Part shown: positions 12,328-27,257 of the stretch, piece after piece
Numbering within the stretch: the first letter of the stretch is position 1
Layout of the letters: every line of letters starts with the position of its first letter
NCBI GenBank assembly: GCA_903813345.2
Contig: CAIIXF020000010.1
Coordinates: 4,519,169 to 4,583,168 of the forward strand
Length of the DNA: 64,000 bases
Direction: 5' to 3'
DNA from: Owenia fusiformis
Taxonomy: Eukaryota; Annelida; Polychaeta; Sabellida; Oweniidae
Translations under genes and position numbers: made by a program
The notes under the pieces: model-generated
What the model saw: only the letters and a program-made list of their open reading frames with translations
Databases searched by the model: none
What the model was told of the DNA's origin: nothing

Positions 12328-13241
12328 ATGTTTCCTTGGAATGATCCTAAAAATCCTGCTTTTCAGATGGATGAGGTATTTGCTGAGAGAGAAAGACAAA
12401 CAAGAGTGTAAGTTGATCTTTGAATTATTTAATATTCTAGGCAATTTGGTTTTCATTGACAAGTGATGATTGGATCACAAAACAAAATGTCATTTTACCC
12501 TCTTCTGTAAATGTATGTAGATTAGTAATTATTGTCACCAAGGCCTTCCAAGATATACATGTACAATAAGCATATACAATAATTAATTATCCTATTGTAT
12601 CTCCTTTTAATAAAAGGCAAGAAGATAAACTTACATATACTAGGCCTAGTTGTAAATTGGATCCCCATATGATTATATTTTCACAGACATTTCTGACCCA
12701 ACTTATAATTTACAAGCCTTGTGATCAAATTGTTTACCAAATTGCACATTCTCAATAGGTTAACTATTTGTAAATAGTTGTTCTTTTATTTTGCAGAGAG
12801 ACTGAGTTATGTCTGAAATCAGAATGGAATGAGTCTCTGGAGCAAGCAGCTGAAAAACAAAGAATCAAGACAAATAATGAATGCATTAAATCTGAACTGA
12901 AATTAGCAGCAAAGGCATCCACTGCAGTAAGTAATCCTAAAACCTAGAGGATAACAGTAAAAATTATAACCCCTGCGGATTAAGAACTAAGACTGATGAT
13001 GCAAAACAGTTTTGTCATGCATGCTCCTTATAACCGGGTCTTTATATCAGTATTTCTCATTAATCTCCAGGAAAATCATTATTCTTTCTGGAGTTCCATC
13101 TGCATGTTCAAAACCAAGATATTTTGATCTTTATTTCAGGTACGACAAGCAGCATTGAGACAAAAACTAAATGATGAGAAGCAGCAATATGAACAAGAAT
13201 TACATAGACAGGGAAAAGCATTCTATATCAAGAGAACATAA
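12328..13241 (+). CDS. CFAP141: CFAP141 (C1orf189-like), axonemal microtubule-associated protein
   Basis: Three coding exons, 12328-12407, 12797-12926 and 13140-13241 (TAA), with GT..AG borders and consistent phases, give 103 aa. The human protein is also about 100 aa. The C-terminal half is diagnostic: VRQAALRQKLNDEKQQYEQE then LHRQGKAFYIKRT, close to the vertebrate VRQAAL...QQYQQEL...GKAFYVER. It is mostly charged alpha-helix without membrane segments. The family is a structural component of motile-cilia doublet microtubules, so a role in cilia or sperm flagella is inferred. The ATG (MFPWNDPKNPAF) is the first in the exon; untranslated upstream exons are possible. Confidence 0.85.
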
Positions 13242-15371
13242 GGGAAATGAACAGTGAATAGAAATAGTATAAAAAAACATTAAAAACAACAGAAAACTCG
13301 AACAGTGTTTTTGGCTCATTATCTGTTAGTCTGGAGACCCATTACTAATACTAGAGATAAAAAGATGAAAACACTAAACTATTTATAAACTAGGCATCAG
13401 GCGTCAAACAAATACTCCAGAAGATTTGGGGGTGGCAAAGGTATCAGAATGCTAGAATTGCTCATTTTTAAACTTGTACAGTGCAGGCACTGTTAATGAT
13501 TCAAAACTGAATGAAATATAAAATGCAATTTTAGTATAAAGTGTCACCAAAGGACAGAGAGTGTAAAGTGTTGTTGGAAGCAAAAAATCATCCCTTTGTT
13601 TCCCTTGTTTGCCAAAATGCCAAATGGGCTACCTAAGTCAAAGTATTTACCAGGAAATAAAATCAGAACAATGGGCATTTTAGGAAGATAGACTGGAGAA
13701 TGAAATTGTAAAATTGAGACAACTAAATAATACACTCAATTTGTCTCTATGCTTTGTTCTTTGTTGCACCTTAAAATTGCAGTTGTAAATTTTTAATGTT
13801 CATGTTGTACAAGTTTTTGATATTATCAAAAGTCTATGCAATCAAAAGGTACTATACTAGTATATTATTCAAAGAATGAATGACCTCTCCAGGGTGGGGA
13901 AATGGAAATATTGATGTAGAGACTGTGTTACTTTATAATTATAGAGGGACAGCCATATACATTAAATAATTTAATAGCCAAAGCAGTCTTATAGGCTATA
14001 CCATTGTAACACTTAGGCCTGAACACATTGAATGGCATGTGATATAAATATAGAGATTACAGAAATGGAAAAATATATAAAGTGTACATACTATAATGAT
14101 AAAAAGTGTTATTTATTTTATGAATTAAAACAAAGATCTTGTTAAATATTGTTGCACATTGATTTTGTTCAAATGCAATACCAGTATACCAAGATAAAGA
14201 TCAGGTTGTTTTGCTTGAACATTTTTTTTTCATAATCAAGCAAAAATTAATCTGTTACTGGGCAGCTACCAATTGTAGCTCATCTAGGATCTATGCTAGG
14301 AAACAATCATTCAAGGTCACTGGCGTATGCAGAAGATTTTTGGGCCCATAAATCCAAAATTGGGCCCAAGCCCATTTTTTGAAAATATGACCTTAAAAGG
14401 CCAAGTAATGCCCATAAAGACCCACATATTGAGGCCCCTATCCCCCCCTGGATCCGCCAGTGAAGGTATGATTTTTAGCATTGGTTGTAGGCCGGGTGAG
14501 GGCAGAGGGTGACACTCAGTAACTATTTTAGTTGAAAGAAGGGGAGAAAAAATGTCCATGCTAGGGCATGAAAATATTAAGCGCCTCTTTTTTAAAATTT
14601 GTAATGTGTTTTTGAAAATTGCATCTTTGATCCCAAAAATATGCCCATTTTCTAAACACTCTAGGACTATTTTCACTATTGAGGCCCAGATGAACCCCTC
14701 TCAGGAAGCTACCTATGATTCCTTTTCACAATTATGGGTACTTTTAAATAAAGCAAACTAATATATGTATTTGTAGTCTCAAATGAATATTGGATCTCAA
14801 GCTATGTGGGTCTGGGGGCATGCTCCTCCAGAATTTTTTTAAATGTAAACCCTTTTCGGTAGCCTGCATTCTGATCATATCTGAGAGAAATATTTGGATC
14901 ATTAAATACAAATCTCTCTCAAAAAAAAATTTCTTTGGGAAAAGGTGGTTAGTTGCCCCAAGGCCCCTCCCCTTCGAACAGGCAACAACTTCCTAATTAA
15001 ATGCTTGTTTATCCTGATATTACGACTAAGGAGAGAAGTAGATCACCAACCCAGATTTTTTGCTAATATGCTTAAATACTTTTATAAGTTAAATGAGGGA
15101 TGCAGTGACTTACCCACCCCCCCCCCCCCCACACACACTGGTGGATTTACATTCTCTCATCTCTCATGTAGCCTGGTAGGATAAAAAGTTCATCCTAGGC
15201 TGGACTTAAAATTCTGAAAAGTGATACATTATTTTAGCAATTATCCACCCCACCCCTTCCCCCTCGGGCTATGGTATGTAATACTATGTATATTTGGGTA
15301 CATCATGGCACAATTTAAATTTCGCGCTAGAACTCCGTGAATTGCCTCGTTTTCAAATGTAGACCCCATCT
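13242..15371. other. Intergenic between CFAP141 and UBA52
   Basis: It holds the CFAP141 3' end, one MITE (14318-14462), TE-like scraps around 14790-15300 and a poly-C/CA tract at 15116-15138. I found no gene. Confidence 0.4.
14318..14462. mobile_element. 145-bp MITE with 5-bp target duplication
   Basis: The ends are CACTGGCG and CGCCAGTG; the right end continues inward as GGATCC. The element is flanked by AAGGT at 14313-14317 and 14463-14467. It belongs to the widespread 'TGGCGGATCC' class of short elements and is non-coding. Confidence 0.7.
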
Positions 15372-15374
15372 ATT

Positions 15375-15400
15375 CCTTTTCGTCAAGGTAAGATGGCGGC
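15375..15400 (+). promoter_or_regulatory. UBA52 TOP start site, first exon and YY1-like site
   Basis: CCTTTTCGTCAAG at 15375-15387 is a 5' terminal oligopyrimidine tract typical of ribosomal-protein mRNAs, directly followed by a GTAAG donor. AAGATGGCGGCC at 15390-15401 fits a YY1 site just inside intron 1, a known arrangement in ribosomal-protein genes. The exon would join the acceptor at 17494, 12 bases before the UBA52 ATG. This placement is inferred. Confidence 0.55.
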
Positions 15401-15914
15401 CTCCATGTCGCTGAAATTTTCTCCATGTTTTTGTTGTGTGTCTTATGATATGGCGAGTTTTTACTCAATAATATGTGATTAAATCAATAAAGATACATAC
15501 CTGTTCAATTTTAATAAGATTTAAACAATGAACAATGCGTAAATTAAGAGAAAATCCGGTACTTCCGGTTAAAAAATACATGGCATTTTTCGAGAAAATC
15601 TCTGGGCCACATTTCTTCTCTGATTATCAATAATTTGTACTTTCCATGGGGAAACAAGACGAAGTTAAACATCGATCGTCGTTTTTTATCATTTAGACCT
15701 CGAATGTATCTGTTATGAATTATTATATTGGACGGCTTTTCTTGATCTTCCTTGGAAAACCTCTAGAGTCAGTACGTCTATTCCAAACACCCCCATCAAA
15801 AAATGTAGTTAGCTTGGCTGTACTGCACATCTATGCTATGATTCTATATATATTATGTGTATTATCGATCCACTGTAGAATGCATTTGCAGAAAAAATTA
15901 TGAAAAATTGTAAA

Positions 15915-16196
15915 GGTATTTCAGGGGGGTAATTCCGAACAGGAGTTTTTTTGGGGGGTAAATCCGAACACTTGCATGGGGGTAATTCCAAACACTTAAC
16001 TTAAACTTTATTGTTTTAATTATTAGAATGATGGTATATCATTATATGATACCCTTAACTTATGATACTGGATCCTGTCACCCCTGCATATCAAGAAACC
16101 CAAATTTAAATCATTTATTACTGACATCTATTTATTTAAATGCACATAGTTTGTGGGGGTAATTTCAAACACTAGCATGGGGGTAATTCCGAACAC
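15915..16196. repeat. Dispersed copies of a GGGGGTAATTCCGAACAC motif
   Basis: At least five near-copies of the 18-base motif lie at about 15925-15990 and 16155-16196, within the UBA52 5' intron. They are probably remnants of a repeat element. Confidence 0.5.
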
Positions 16197-17497
16197 CTAA
16201 ATCATCATAATTGATTATTTTATTGTAAGATTGTTGGTATACATCATTATATTGTATCTTTCAGGCTATAAATATTATGTAGAGGTAGTAGAGGTACTAT
16301 TATTCAATTCAATGATCTGCTTGCCATTATTTGGAACCTGTTCGTGTTTACCCCCCTGTTTGGATTTGGACGTATTGACTCTACTTTTTTTGATCTCGTA
16401 CTTACATCTCTCTAACAATGGCTTTGCGCAAATAAAGTAAATCCTGTGTTTGATCATGCGATCTTGATCAAATCTACACAAACTGCAAATAACTTGTATC
16501 GATTAATCGATTTACATAAAAAAATGAGAAAAATCCAATCCTGTTTGAAAAATGACATGTGACTCAATTGAGGAATGCAGCAAAATGCACACTGGCCATA
16601 ACAAGTTTTCACGCACACACTGCTAAAAATAAGGAAAATGTGGCAACCATTGGGTAATACTATCATTTGAATCAATTATTTGTGGAAGAATTTAGCTGAA
16701 GTCTGACTCGAGTCAAAATCAGAGTTAACAAAAAGCGATTTTCGAACATCTACAATCCGAATGAAAGATTGTTCGAATTGCCGATTTATCGTACCATGGT
16801 CCACCACTATTGTCTGAGCAATAGATAAATGCGTTGTCAAATTACCATCCACTTCCAAGCCATGGTGGTTTGAAAGCCCATAGTTTCCAGATTTGCTTGA
16901 CAGAGGAAAAGTGAAATGGAGTTTGCTTTCAATTCAAAATTCATGGAGTCTTCCATACAATTTTTTTGACAACTTTGAATCTAAAAAAATAATTAATCGA
17001 AGATCCATATATTATTGCAACAGTATATGAAGAAATAGAATGTACGAGACCTAACCTTTGTCTATATTGGTTTGTTTTGGTAGTTTGGTAGGCTATCATA
17101 ATATGATTTGTGTGGCCTCTTATATTTTGATGCTTCTCTGCCATGTTATTTTCGAAAAAATGAACATGGCTGAAACTTAATTACAAAAGGCCACAGCTTT
17201 GCTGCACATTATACATAACTATCTGAAATATACATAAGTTACGTCTCATACATATGTTTCTATTTTTTCATAGACTGTTGCAATTTGGTCATTCTATTGC
17301 TTATTTTTTAGATCCAAAGTTGTCAAAAAATTGTGTGGAAGACTGTAATTGGGTTTCTATGAAGACAAGTTGTGACATTTTTCAATTTTGCTGTTTCGAG
17401 TTTGGTTCAGTATACAATATACTTTGGCAGATTGCTTCTCTTATATGTATGTAGATTCACAATCACACATCTGATGTTATTCTTGCATTTCCAGTAA

Positions 17498-19759
<2,262 letters not shown>

Positions 19760-19771
19760 ACACTTATTCAG

Positions 19772-19777
19772 AATAAA
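19772..19777 (+). terminator. UBA52 polyadenylation signal
   Basis: AATAAA 12 bases after the stop codon; a second one lies near 19848. Short 3' UTRs are normal for ribosomal-protein genes. Confidence 0.6.
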
Positions 19778-22523
19778 GTGACAGTTATAGAACAGCCATC
19801 AGTGACACTGACACTTATCAAATTAACATGTGAATATTATTTTGGTGAATAAACCAAATGAAGGGGTGAACTGTATTTGATATTTTATGTGAAGTATGTT
19901 AGACAAATTATATGTTTTATTATTCAACATTTACAATTTCTTGCTGATGCATAAGTACATTGGTAGACCCACATAGAACCAAATCACCTTTTGCGAGATC
20001 AAAGAAGCAATATATTATGCCTTGGTCACATTTGCCCCGATTTTCACTTCGGTGATTGAGTATTTTGATCAAAATTAACAAAACACTCAATCGCCCGGGC
20101 GCCGGCCGATGGATCAGAGCATATGTGACCAAGGCATTAGCAAGACTCTTTAGAAACAAAGTTTTGAAAAAAGGCTAATCCTATTTTTGATTGGAAACAG
20201 TGCCACCTGCTTTCTTTTTTATCTGACCAAATTATTATGTCACCATCACAAGTGGTGACATATTGTTATGTTCTCCAACTTTTCTGTGGACGGTGTTCAG
20301 CGGTTGGTATCTGTAACAAATGGCATGTGTTGACAGAATATCCATTGCATTACATAAAGAATCTGCTCCATTGTCACATCTTATAGGTCAGGTCAACCCA
20401 TGGAATCCCTATTAGCAATGAATAATTCACTCTACACATTTAAAGATGTCTCTTATATCCTAATGTTGTAGACAAGAATATGTTTTTATTAGTGTTTACT
20501 CAACTATCCAGTATTCAGAAATACCTTGGTTTTATACCCCGAGTCTAGTTATAAAGTACCCACTGCCTAATATAAACTATATTACAGTGTAGAAGCCCTG
20601 CCTCCATGACCTATACCTATGACAGCCCAGGTCATTAATCATTTCAAACCTATCACGCTGATCATTTCTCAACCAATCAGTGAGCTAGAAGGAACACATG
20701 CTAAATGCATACTTATCAACTATGCGATGATGTCAGAGGAAATAGATATAAAGTCGTCCATATTTCGACAACAACAATAAAACTGAACTCACCGAGCCAT
20801 TCAGAGTTTAACTGAAAGAGTGAAGACAAGGCTCTCTTAGAGGCAAAGTCCAACAAATGCAAAGGCTATTGGTTTTAGCGATCCAAACCTGAGGCTCAGC
20901 TTTGGATCAGCCTCTGAATCTGATTTCTGGTTGCTTATCTACAGCATGTCAATAGTGCAATGTAGCACTATTCGCCATTTTTAGTCAAATTGCAAAAATT
21001 AATACTTGACTGTGGGAGTGTGGGTAATCTTTAGGTATAAATTATTTTTAGTATTATGTGATTTACAGTAATAGGCAAAAATGAAATCCACTTTTCGTTT
21101 ACATGCACTGGATAAAACTATGCAACCAAAGGGCTGCAACTCAGTAATTAGATGTCAATAGAAATAATTTTTGAAAGAAGGTGAAATGGTTATCGATCTG
21201 TGTTAATTCAAAAAAAAGATAATACTGGAATCTGTCGGTGCTACCATCTTTAGATTGACCCAAAACCTATGAATTAGATGTACAATTTGCTCACCTTAAA
21301 TCCCGATATCACTGAATTTTACTCAACTGGTATATTACTGCTTTCATGAAGGCACATGGGGAAAGATTAATGAACTTTTCAGTGGTGTTAATGTTGTGCC
21401 TTTGAAATCTAATACCCATTGTACTAGATTTTTTAATCTTTGAGAAAACCTCTTCTAAGGGAGGCAGGATTTATTTAGCTTAAAATGTTAGGTAGTCGTT
21501 TTATTTCAAAGGCTTGCAATCTAAATCTTCTATAATTGGAATGATGTACAGTATAAGTGGTATCTAATCCAAATGGTTAATTTGCCAAATTTTATCATTT
21601 TCCAAATAACAAGAAATTTCCTGTTGGAAAATATTACGAAGATAATATTTCCCTCATTTGATTTTCTGAACCTTGCAAAAAATAGTCAGTATGCAATTTA
21701 AATGATTAGGCAAAATTACCACTTACAGTATTGAAAATATCAAGTATCCAGATTGAGCTTTTTACATCCCACCTATAGGTGATAGAATTAAGTGACCTAT
21801 CCTTCAACAGCAACAGGTATTATAATTTTCATACTGTACTCCAGTATATTTCGAAGCTTTTTTATTTGTAAATGTTGAGATATGACAATTTAGCTACATT
21901 TTCACAAATCTAAATTTCATTATTCTCTGAATTCTCAAGCTTTGTCAACTTAAGTTGCCATAGACCTGGATTGACCTGTCACATCGGTAGAAGGGCTAGC
22001 TAAGATATCACGTGGCCAGGTTACTTTTGGGTGACACAAGAAGGTTTTACCTTCATATATGAGCTAACATGTAAAAAATTGGTTACAATCAAATTATTGC
22101 AAGAATTCTCAATGAGACTCAAGCTCCCAAGGATTTTTTTCAAAAAAACTGGTGGAGACTTAATTTGGCAACTTGGCAATTAAAGCAACTTACAGTTCTT
22201 AGCGATATTCACTTGGACTAATTCTAGTAAACAAGACAAAAATAACACTAAAGTAAAATCATTCACAATTTATATTTCAATAACAATCTACACATTAAAT
22301 CGGTGAAGATGGACTGTTTGGCAAACATTGTAATCTTTTTCTTTATTGTGAATCAAGGAGACATCAAACCACATGAATCTCCCATATCCAAAACTGCAAG
22401 TGAACTATAACACGACAGAATATCGCTGTTATACTGAAGTATTTTATGCTCACTCGAGCAATAATTTATTTAGTGTACTGTCCTATAAGATATGGTGCTA
22501 CTGTACAAGTCTATATAAATTGT
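19778..22523. other. Intergenic between UBA52 and ATP5MG
   Basis: Contains one MITE (20018-20136) and a TE-like motif around 20240-20300 (TCACCATCACAAGTGGTGAC), which is inversely similar to 49970-49995. No gene was recognised. The left-hand part may hold the ATP5MG 3' UTR. Confidence 0.4.
20018..20136. mobile_element. 119-bp MITE with TGCCTTGGTCACAT ends
   Basis: TGCCTTGGTCACAT at 20018 matches the inverted ATGTGACCAAGGCA ending at 20136. The flanks read TTA on both sides, consistent with a 3-bp TTA/TWA duplication as in Harbinger-type MITEs. It is GC-rich inside and non-coding. Confidence 0.65.
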
Positions 22524-25500
22524 CTAGAAATCTTCATCATAGAACACTGCCCCTGGTATATTGTATCCTACTAGACTTCTGCGGCCTGAAAATACACAAC
22601 AGGAAAGATTTCATTAACAAAATGAAAAAAAGCGGAGGCCAAAGATTCAAATTAGGTTCATTAAGGCCAAATGCATTATTATGTAATATCATTTGGTTTC
22701 AAGAGAAACCAAAGAAGAGTGAATGCTTGACATGAATTTTTGACAGCAAAAAAAGATTGATATTTTGAAATTTCGTGAAACATTTTCTGGAAACTTGTAG
22801 ATATCAGTTTTGAAAGAGGCAAGTTTTTGTGACAAATTGGAGACCATATATTACATGTATTATAAGTGAACTTACCTATAATTTCTCCTACAAAGAACCA
22901 GCAGGCAATTTCTAAAGTGATTAATGAGTTCCTTAGGGCTTCCTGAAATCAAAATTAAAATACATGTGACTAAATTCTCATGAGCCATCATGTTATTAGA
23001 TGGGGCTACCCAGCTCTGATTAGTTGGACTATCAGACTTTTGTTTCAGAGCTGAGGCAGTATACTATACTCCATGCAATGGGAATATCATTTGCGGGTAA
23101 CCTTTACTTCTGTTTTAAGTCCGATTTTTTCCTAAAAATAATGTTTTAATTTTTTGTTCCCTGTGGGGGAGCAGTTTGAAATGTGAAATACATCAAGATT
23201 CCTAATACTATACCCAAACTAATATTTGACGCTATTATCTTTTGCGTTTTTGCAATTTTGAAAAATTTTCAGTTTTTCAAAAGATTTCCAATAATCAAAA
23301 ATATCATTACACCATGTTTGAAATCAATATAATTCTCACCTGTGTTGTTACAGTTTGCCATTTTCCAGTCTGAGCTGACTTTATTAACTTTTGGAAACTC
23401 TGTGAGGCTTCTCCCATCTCTGCTGGTGTTGGGGGTCGAAGTTCTACTCGGGCATATTTCATGAATGTCTTTGCTCTTGGTGCAGCAAAGCTAGCCGTGC
23501 CTGGAAAATAATGTTAATTTTGGGAAAGTTACAGTCAAGCATACTTGCAAACTCAGTAAAGGCAGACCCTGACATTAACTACAATACGAACTAGATAACA
23601 CAAATGCCAAAGGGTAGCGTAAAATATCACACATATAAATGGCCACCATTTTCAAAATGATCGCCCACAATAGTGGCCAGAAGACAGAAGTATATAATGA
23701 AAAGGGCAAGTGCGGATACTGTATTTTTCTTTAATTTGTCTAGCGTTTTAAATTAGCGAATTTGGTAAATTAACAAAATTGCCAAATTTAACAGTCGCCA
23801 AAATCCCCGGATATTCGACATGTTTTTCGTTTGGTGCACTTCCAGTTACAAGATGATCAATAAGTAGTGACAATGAAGCTCCCTTTCCACTGGTGATCTG
23901 CTCCAAAACAAACTGTTCCGGTAACAAAATGTCGGAACATCGAAGGTACGATTTTTCTTTATTTCACGCGTTGTAGGCAGAATCCCAAATAGCTCAGAAG
24001 ACTAGTGGTGGGACTCGTGTGAATTATCCTACTCGAGTAGAGGCTCTTGAACACTCGATTTATTCGCGATTAAAATGAATGATTTTGGAAAAAAAGTTCA
24101 GAAAAACTTTCTTCGGAAAGTTACAAACTTTCACTTCCGGTAGCAATGTTTTCAAGTGTTCTCGGCTCAACCTACCTTGAATAACTCCAACATACCCATC
24201 AAATTATTCAAATAGAATAACTCAATACACTTTATATGTTCTTGTTTTGCATTGAAAAGTAAATAATTTAGCAATTTACGCTAATTGGTTTGACCTCGTT
24301 AAATATTGCATTGCACATGCGCAACCGGATGTAATCAATAAATAAAAACAAACACGAGAAAGCCTATCGTATTTGATTTATTATTTCAGTTAAGGTATCA
24401 AACTACAATGCTAAATATTAAGGAAGGCATCATTGCTAAACATTGTACAGAAATGTTGTACATTGGATGTGTTTTTTTACGTAAATTGCGGTTGAAAGGT
24501 GGGTAAATCACATTTTCTTCATCATTTTTTCATTTTTTTTTCAATTCGAGTCAGAATTTACCAATCGATGAATCGTATTTACAGGGTTTGGCGAGTAGTA
24601 TTCGAGTCCACGAGTCAATCGTTGCTCCACTACAGAAGACAACAGAATCGTCGATTTAATTCCTCATTTAAGTTACATAAACGGTTTTTAAGTGAGGAAT
24701 TAAATCAACGATTCTGTTGTCTTCTGAACTATTTGTTCGCAAATATGTACATTTTCTTAAACATATGATACTGATATACGTTTGTGTTAAAAATGTCGTG
24801 GGAATTCTGCCTACAACTTGTGAAATAAGGAAAAAAGAAAAATCGTACCTTCGATGTTCCAACATTTTGTTACCAAAACCAACGGGTTGGTTTTGGTAAC
24901 CATCGTAATCGAGTGGATCACCAGTGCTTTTGAAGAGGTCTCTCTCAATAGTATAACATGTAACTTGGCAAAAATGTGCCAAAATAGGGTTACCAATTTA
25001 ACTATAAATAGACAGGATACATGTCATAATATATATGATTTGGCAATGACTTCAGTAACATAGGGGTAGTGTACCTGGAGCAGGTGACATTTACCTGCTG
25101 AACATCATGTTATTTTATTTTAAACTTGTTTATTTCCTTTTTTTCCATTTTTTAAGAGAACAATGGCAAAGGCTGCTGACTGATTCTGATAGACAGCCTT
25201 TAAACTCATACAATAACCCCAGGGCTTTCAGTATCACGTCCTCAACATTAGGAGGACCCAAATTTTGATGAAGGAACTCCAAAATGTTTTAATGATCCGT
25301 CCCTTGGACACAAAGTCCTGTGTTTCCAGTAACAAAATTGATAGAAAAAGATCTCACCTTCAGTATTTTATTTGGTCAAAATTCACTAAATTAACGAAGG
25401 ATATTCTATTTCTAAAAGAAATACAATATTTTCTTTCGGTACGAGTCCTATGATTGGCCACGATTATTAATCGTGCATGCGTCTTAATAATTTTAACTAT

Positions 25501-27223
25501 TAAATCAAATTGCTGGATTTGTTGCGCATGCGCATAAAACCGAACTAATAAATGGAACCTCGCAGAGATTGCCCTTAGTGCTTCGAAATACAAAAAAAAA
25601 ATCTCAAGTGAAGGTATCTGTATCAATTAGTAACCTATTCCATGTTTGTAGAACCTAGGCCTATAAATAACAAAACTGATTAGAAACTTTTCCTCAATTT
25701 TCGTTCAATGTAAGAATGTGGCTTTGAATTCCCAGGAATCTTTTTTCACGGGACGCACTTTTTTGAGGAGGGACTCACTTTTTGAAAATAAATCCATTTC
25801 CCTTTTTCATTTGCCTGCATTTCCGAGTACACACATATTTCATTATATTAATTATCATTTTGAAATGTAAACAAATGAGAAATGAAACAACAACAAATTG
25901 TAAATAAGATGAAATATGAAAAACATGCGTACCAAGAAATGCTTGTTAACGTCCATTTGGAAAATTCTGGATCGTGGACGATTTGTTAATTTCTGTTAAA
26001 ACTGCCATTTTAATGTTTCAACCTTGACCGATAAAAAGAAGTCTTGATCAACACAGAGGCACCTGATGTAAGGAACATTTGGAGATATGAAGTAAGTACA
26101 GTAGCTGAATTCAGTATTTCAGTTTCAGACATTACAATTACCTTAAGGTTAATCCCGGCTGGCCAAAAAGGCTGAATAATCAGATCAGTCAAGCCTTTGA
26201 AATAAATAAGCTATTTCAACATTGGCTTATATTTCATGCAATTCATGCAGTCTGCAATGTTTGCTTTTTGAAAATTCAAATAATAAATCAATCTCCAATT
26301 GGCTGATGGGCAGGATCCTTATCCAAGACAGTGGATCGAAATAACCCCATGGTCGAAGTAGCCATAAATTTACCCCATACATTGAAGTTTGACGCATTTC
26401 CCCTAGATCTAGGGCAAAGGAGTGTCGACATGAGAAATCGGGTAACTTCGACACTTACAGTTGGGGACAAAAATAAATGACAGGTCGATTTTCGATCACC
26501 ATTTCCTAATTATGGTGGTCTGAAAGCCCATAATTTCCAATATTGTCTAGATACATATCCCTTAAAATTTGTATATTTTACATTTTGTATAATCTCATCC
26601 ACTGATTTATGGCCTCTTGTAAATTCTCTTATTTTTAACATGGGAAATCCTCACTTCAGCAAATCCACCTGTCATTTATTTATGTCCCCAACTGTACTTA
26701 TAAGAAATTACTTTCCATTGTCCTCCATGTTTGATTTCTCGAAAAATTAAAATCTCGCACGATCTCGATCCATGCATGAAAAAAAGTGGATTCCCATAGA
26801 TCGATATATGTCCAAGTTACCCCAAATAAGTTTCGACCTTATCTACCCTACCCCTTCTAATTAATTGATGAGAAAGTGATGTGCAGAGAACTAAAAACAT
26901 AAAACTGAATGAGAGCAGGTTTTCAGCATTCAATAATAATTATCTAAGTATGTAACATGAAACCGGCAAATCACCTCAAGAAATGTTCATTCTGTCAGAA
27001 AACAAAATAATCCACAATTTTGGAAAAAATCATGAAAAATATCCGCCATCTTGGATTTTTTCAACTACATAAGTGCCTCTAGCTTCAATCGTCTAAGATA
27101 TTATCCGATAACAACTAGATATACTGAAATATAAGACATTCCGTTTGAATTTGACATACCTGTGGCCACTTTTGTTACTGTTTTGACGCCCCAATTGGCG
27201 ATTTTTTGTGCCGCTGCTGCCAT
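22524..27223 (-). CDS. ATP5MG: ATP synthase membrane subunit g, mitochondrial
   Basis: Minus-strand exons 27223-27160, 23500-23340, 22942-22876 and 22585-22524 (TAG) join in phase to 117 aa. The N-terminus MAAAAQKIANWGVKTVTKVATG is followed by the family core: KYARVELRPPTPAEM, QSAQTG-like KSAQTGKWQTVT, EALRNSLITLEIACWFFVGEIIG (the single transmembrane helix) and the terminal GYN motif. Vertebrate subunit g has 103 aa; here the sequence continues about 12 residues after GYN (IPGAVFYDEDF), so the C-terminus is extended. Subunit g lies at the dimer interface of Fo in the inner membrane and supports dimerisation and cristae shape. The large intron 1 (27159-23501) carries a palindromic element, a hAT element and a MITE. 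Confidence 0.92.
23888..24930. mobile_element. Palindromic element in ATP5MG intron 1, split by a hAT insertion
   Basis: Left arm 23888-24002 continues after the insertion at 24641-24672; the right arm is about 24690-24930. Shared blocks include CACTGGTGATC, TAACAAAATGT, CGAAGGTACGATTTTTC, GTAGGCAGAAT and AGAAGACAACAGAATC. Removing 24003-24640 leaves one continuous foldback of about 400 bp. Confidence 0.8.
24003..24632. mobile_element. Non-autonomous hAT element, 630 bp
   Basis: The ends are TAGTGGTGGGACTCGTG and CACGAGTC...CTCCACTA. It is flanked by a perfect 8-bp duplication CAGAAGAC (23995-24002 and 24633-24640), the hallmark length for hAT transposition. No transposase frame is present. 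Confidence 0.8.
26458..26694. mobile_element. 237-bp mariner-type MITE
   Basis: CAGTTGGGGACAAAAATAAA at the left end and TTTATTTATGTCCCCAACTG at the right, bounded by TA on both sides (26456-26457, 26695-26696), as for Tc1/mariner insertion. Internal text GGTGGTCTGAAAGCCCATA recurs near 16865, so the family has another fragment in this window. Confidence 0.75.
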
Positions 27224-27237
27224 TCCGAAAAATACAG

Positions 27238-27257
27238 GACCGGATATCCAAGGTCAA
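27238..27257 (-). promoter_or_regulatory. Putative ETS/GABP and ERR-like sites upstream of ATP5MG
   Basis: ACCGGAT (27238-27244, ETS core) and CCAAGGTCAA (27248-27257, nuclear-receptor extended half-site) lie 15-34 bases upstream of the ATG. Both motif types are typical of promoters of oxidative-phosphorylation genes. Assigned by motif only. Confidence 0.3.

Noticed and set aside
14317-14761. Open frames of 61-119 codons on both strands
   Set aside because: They read across a MITE and TE-like scraps; no splice support and no recognisable domain.
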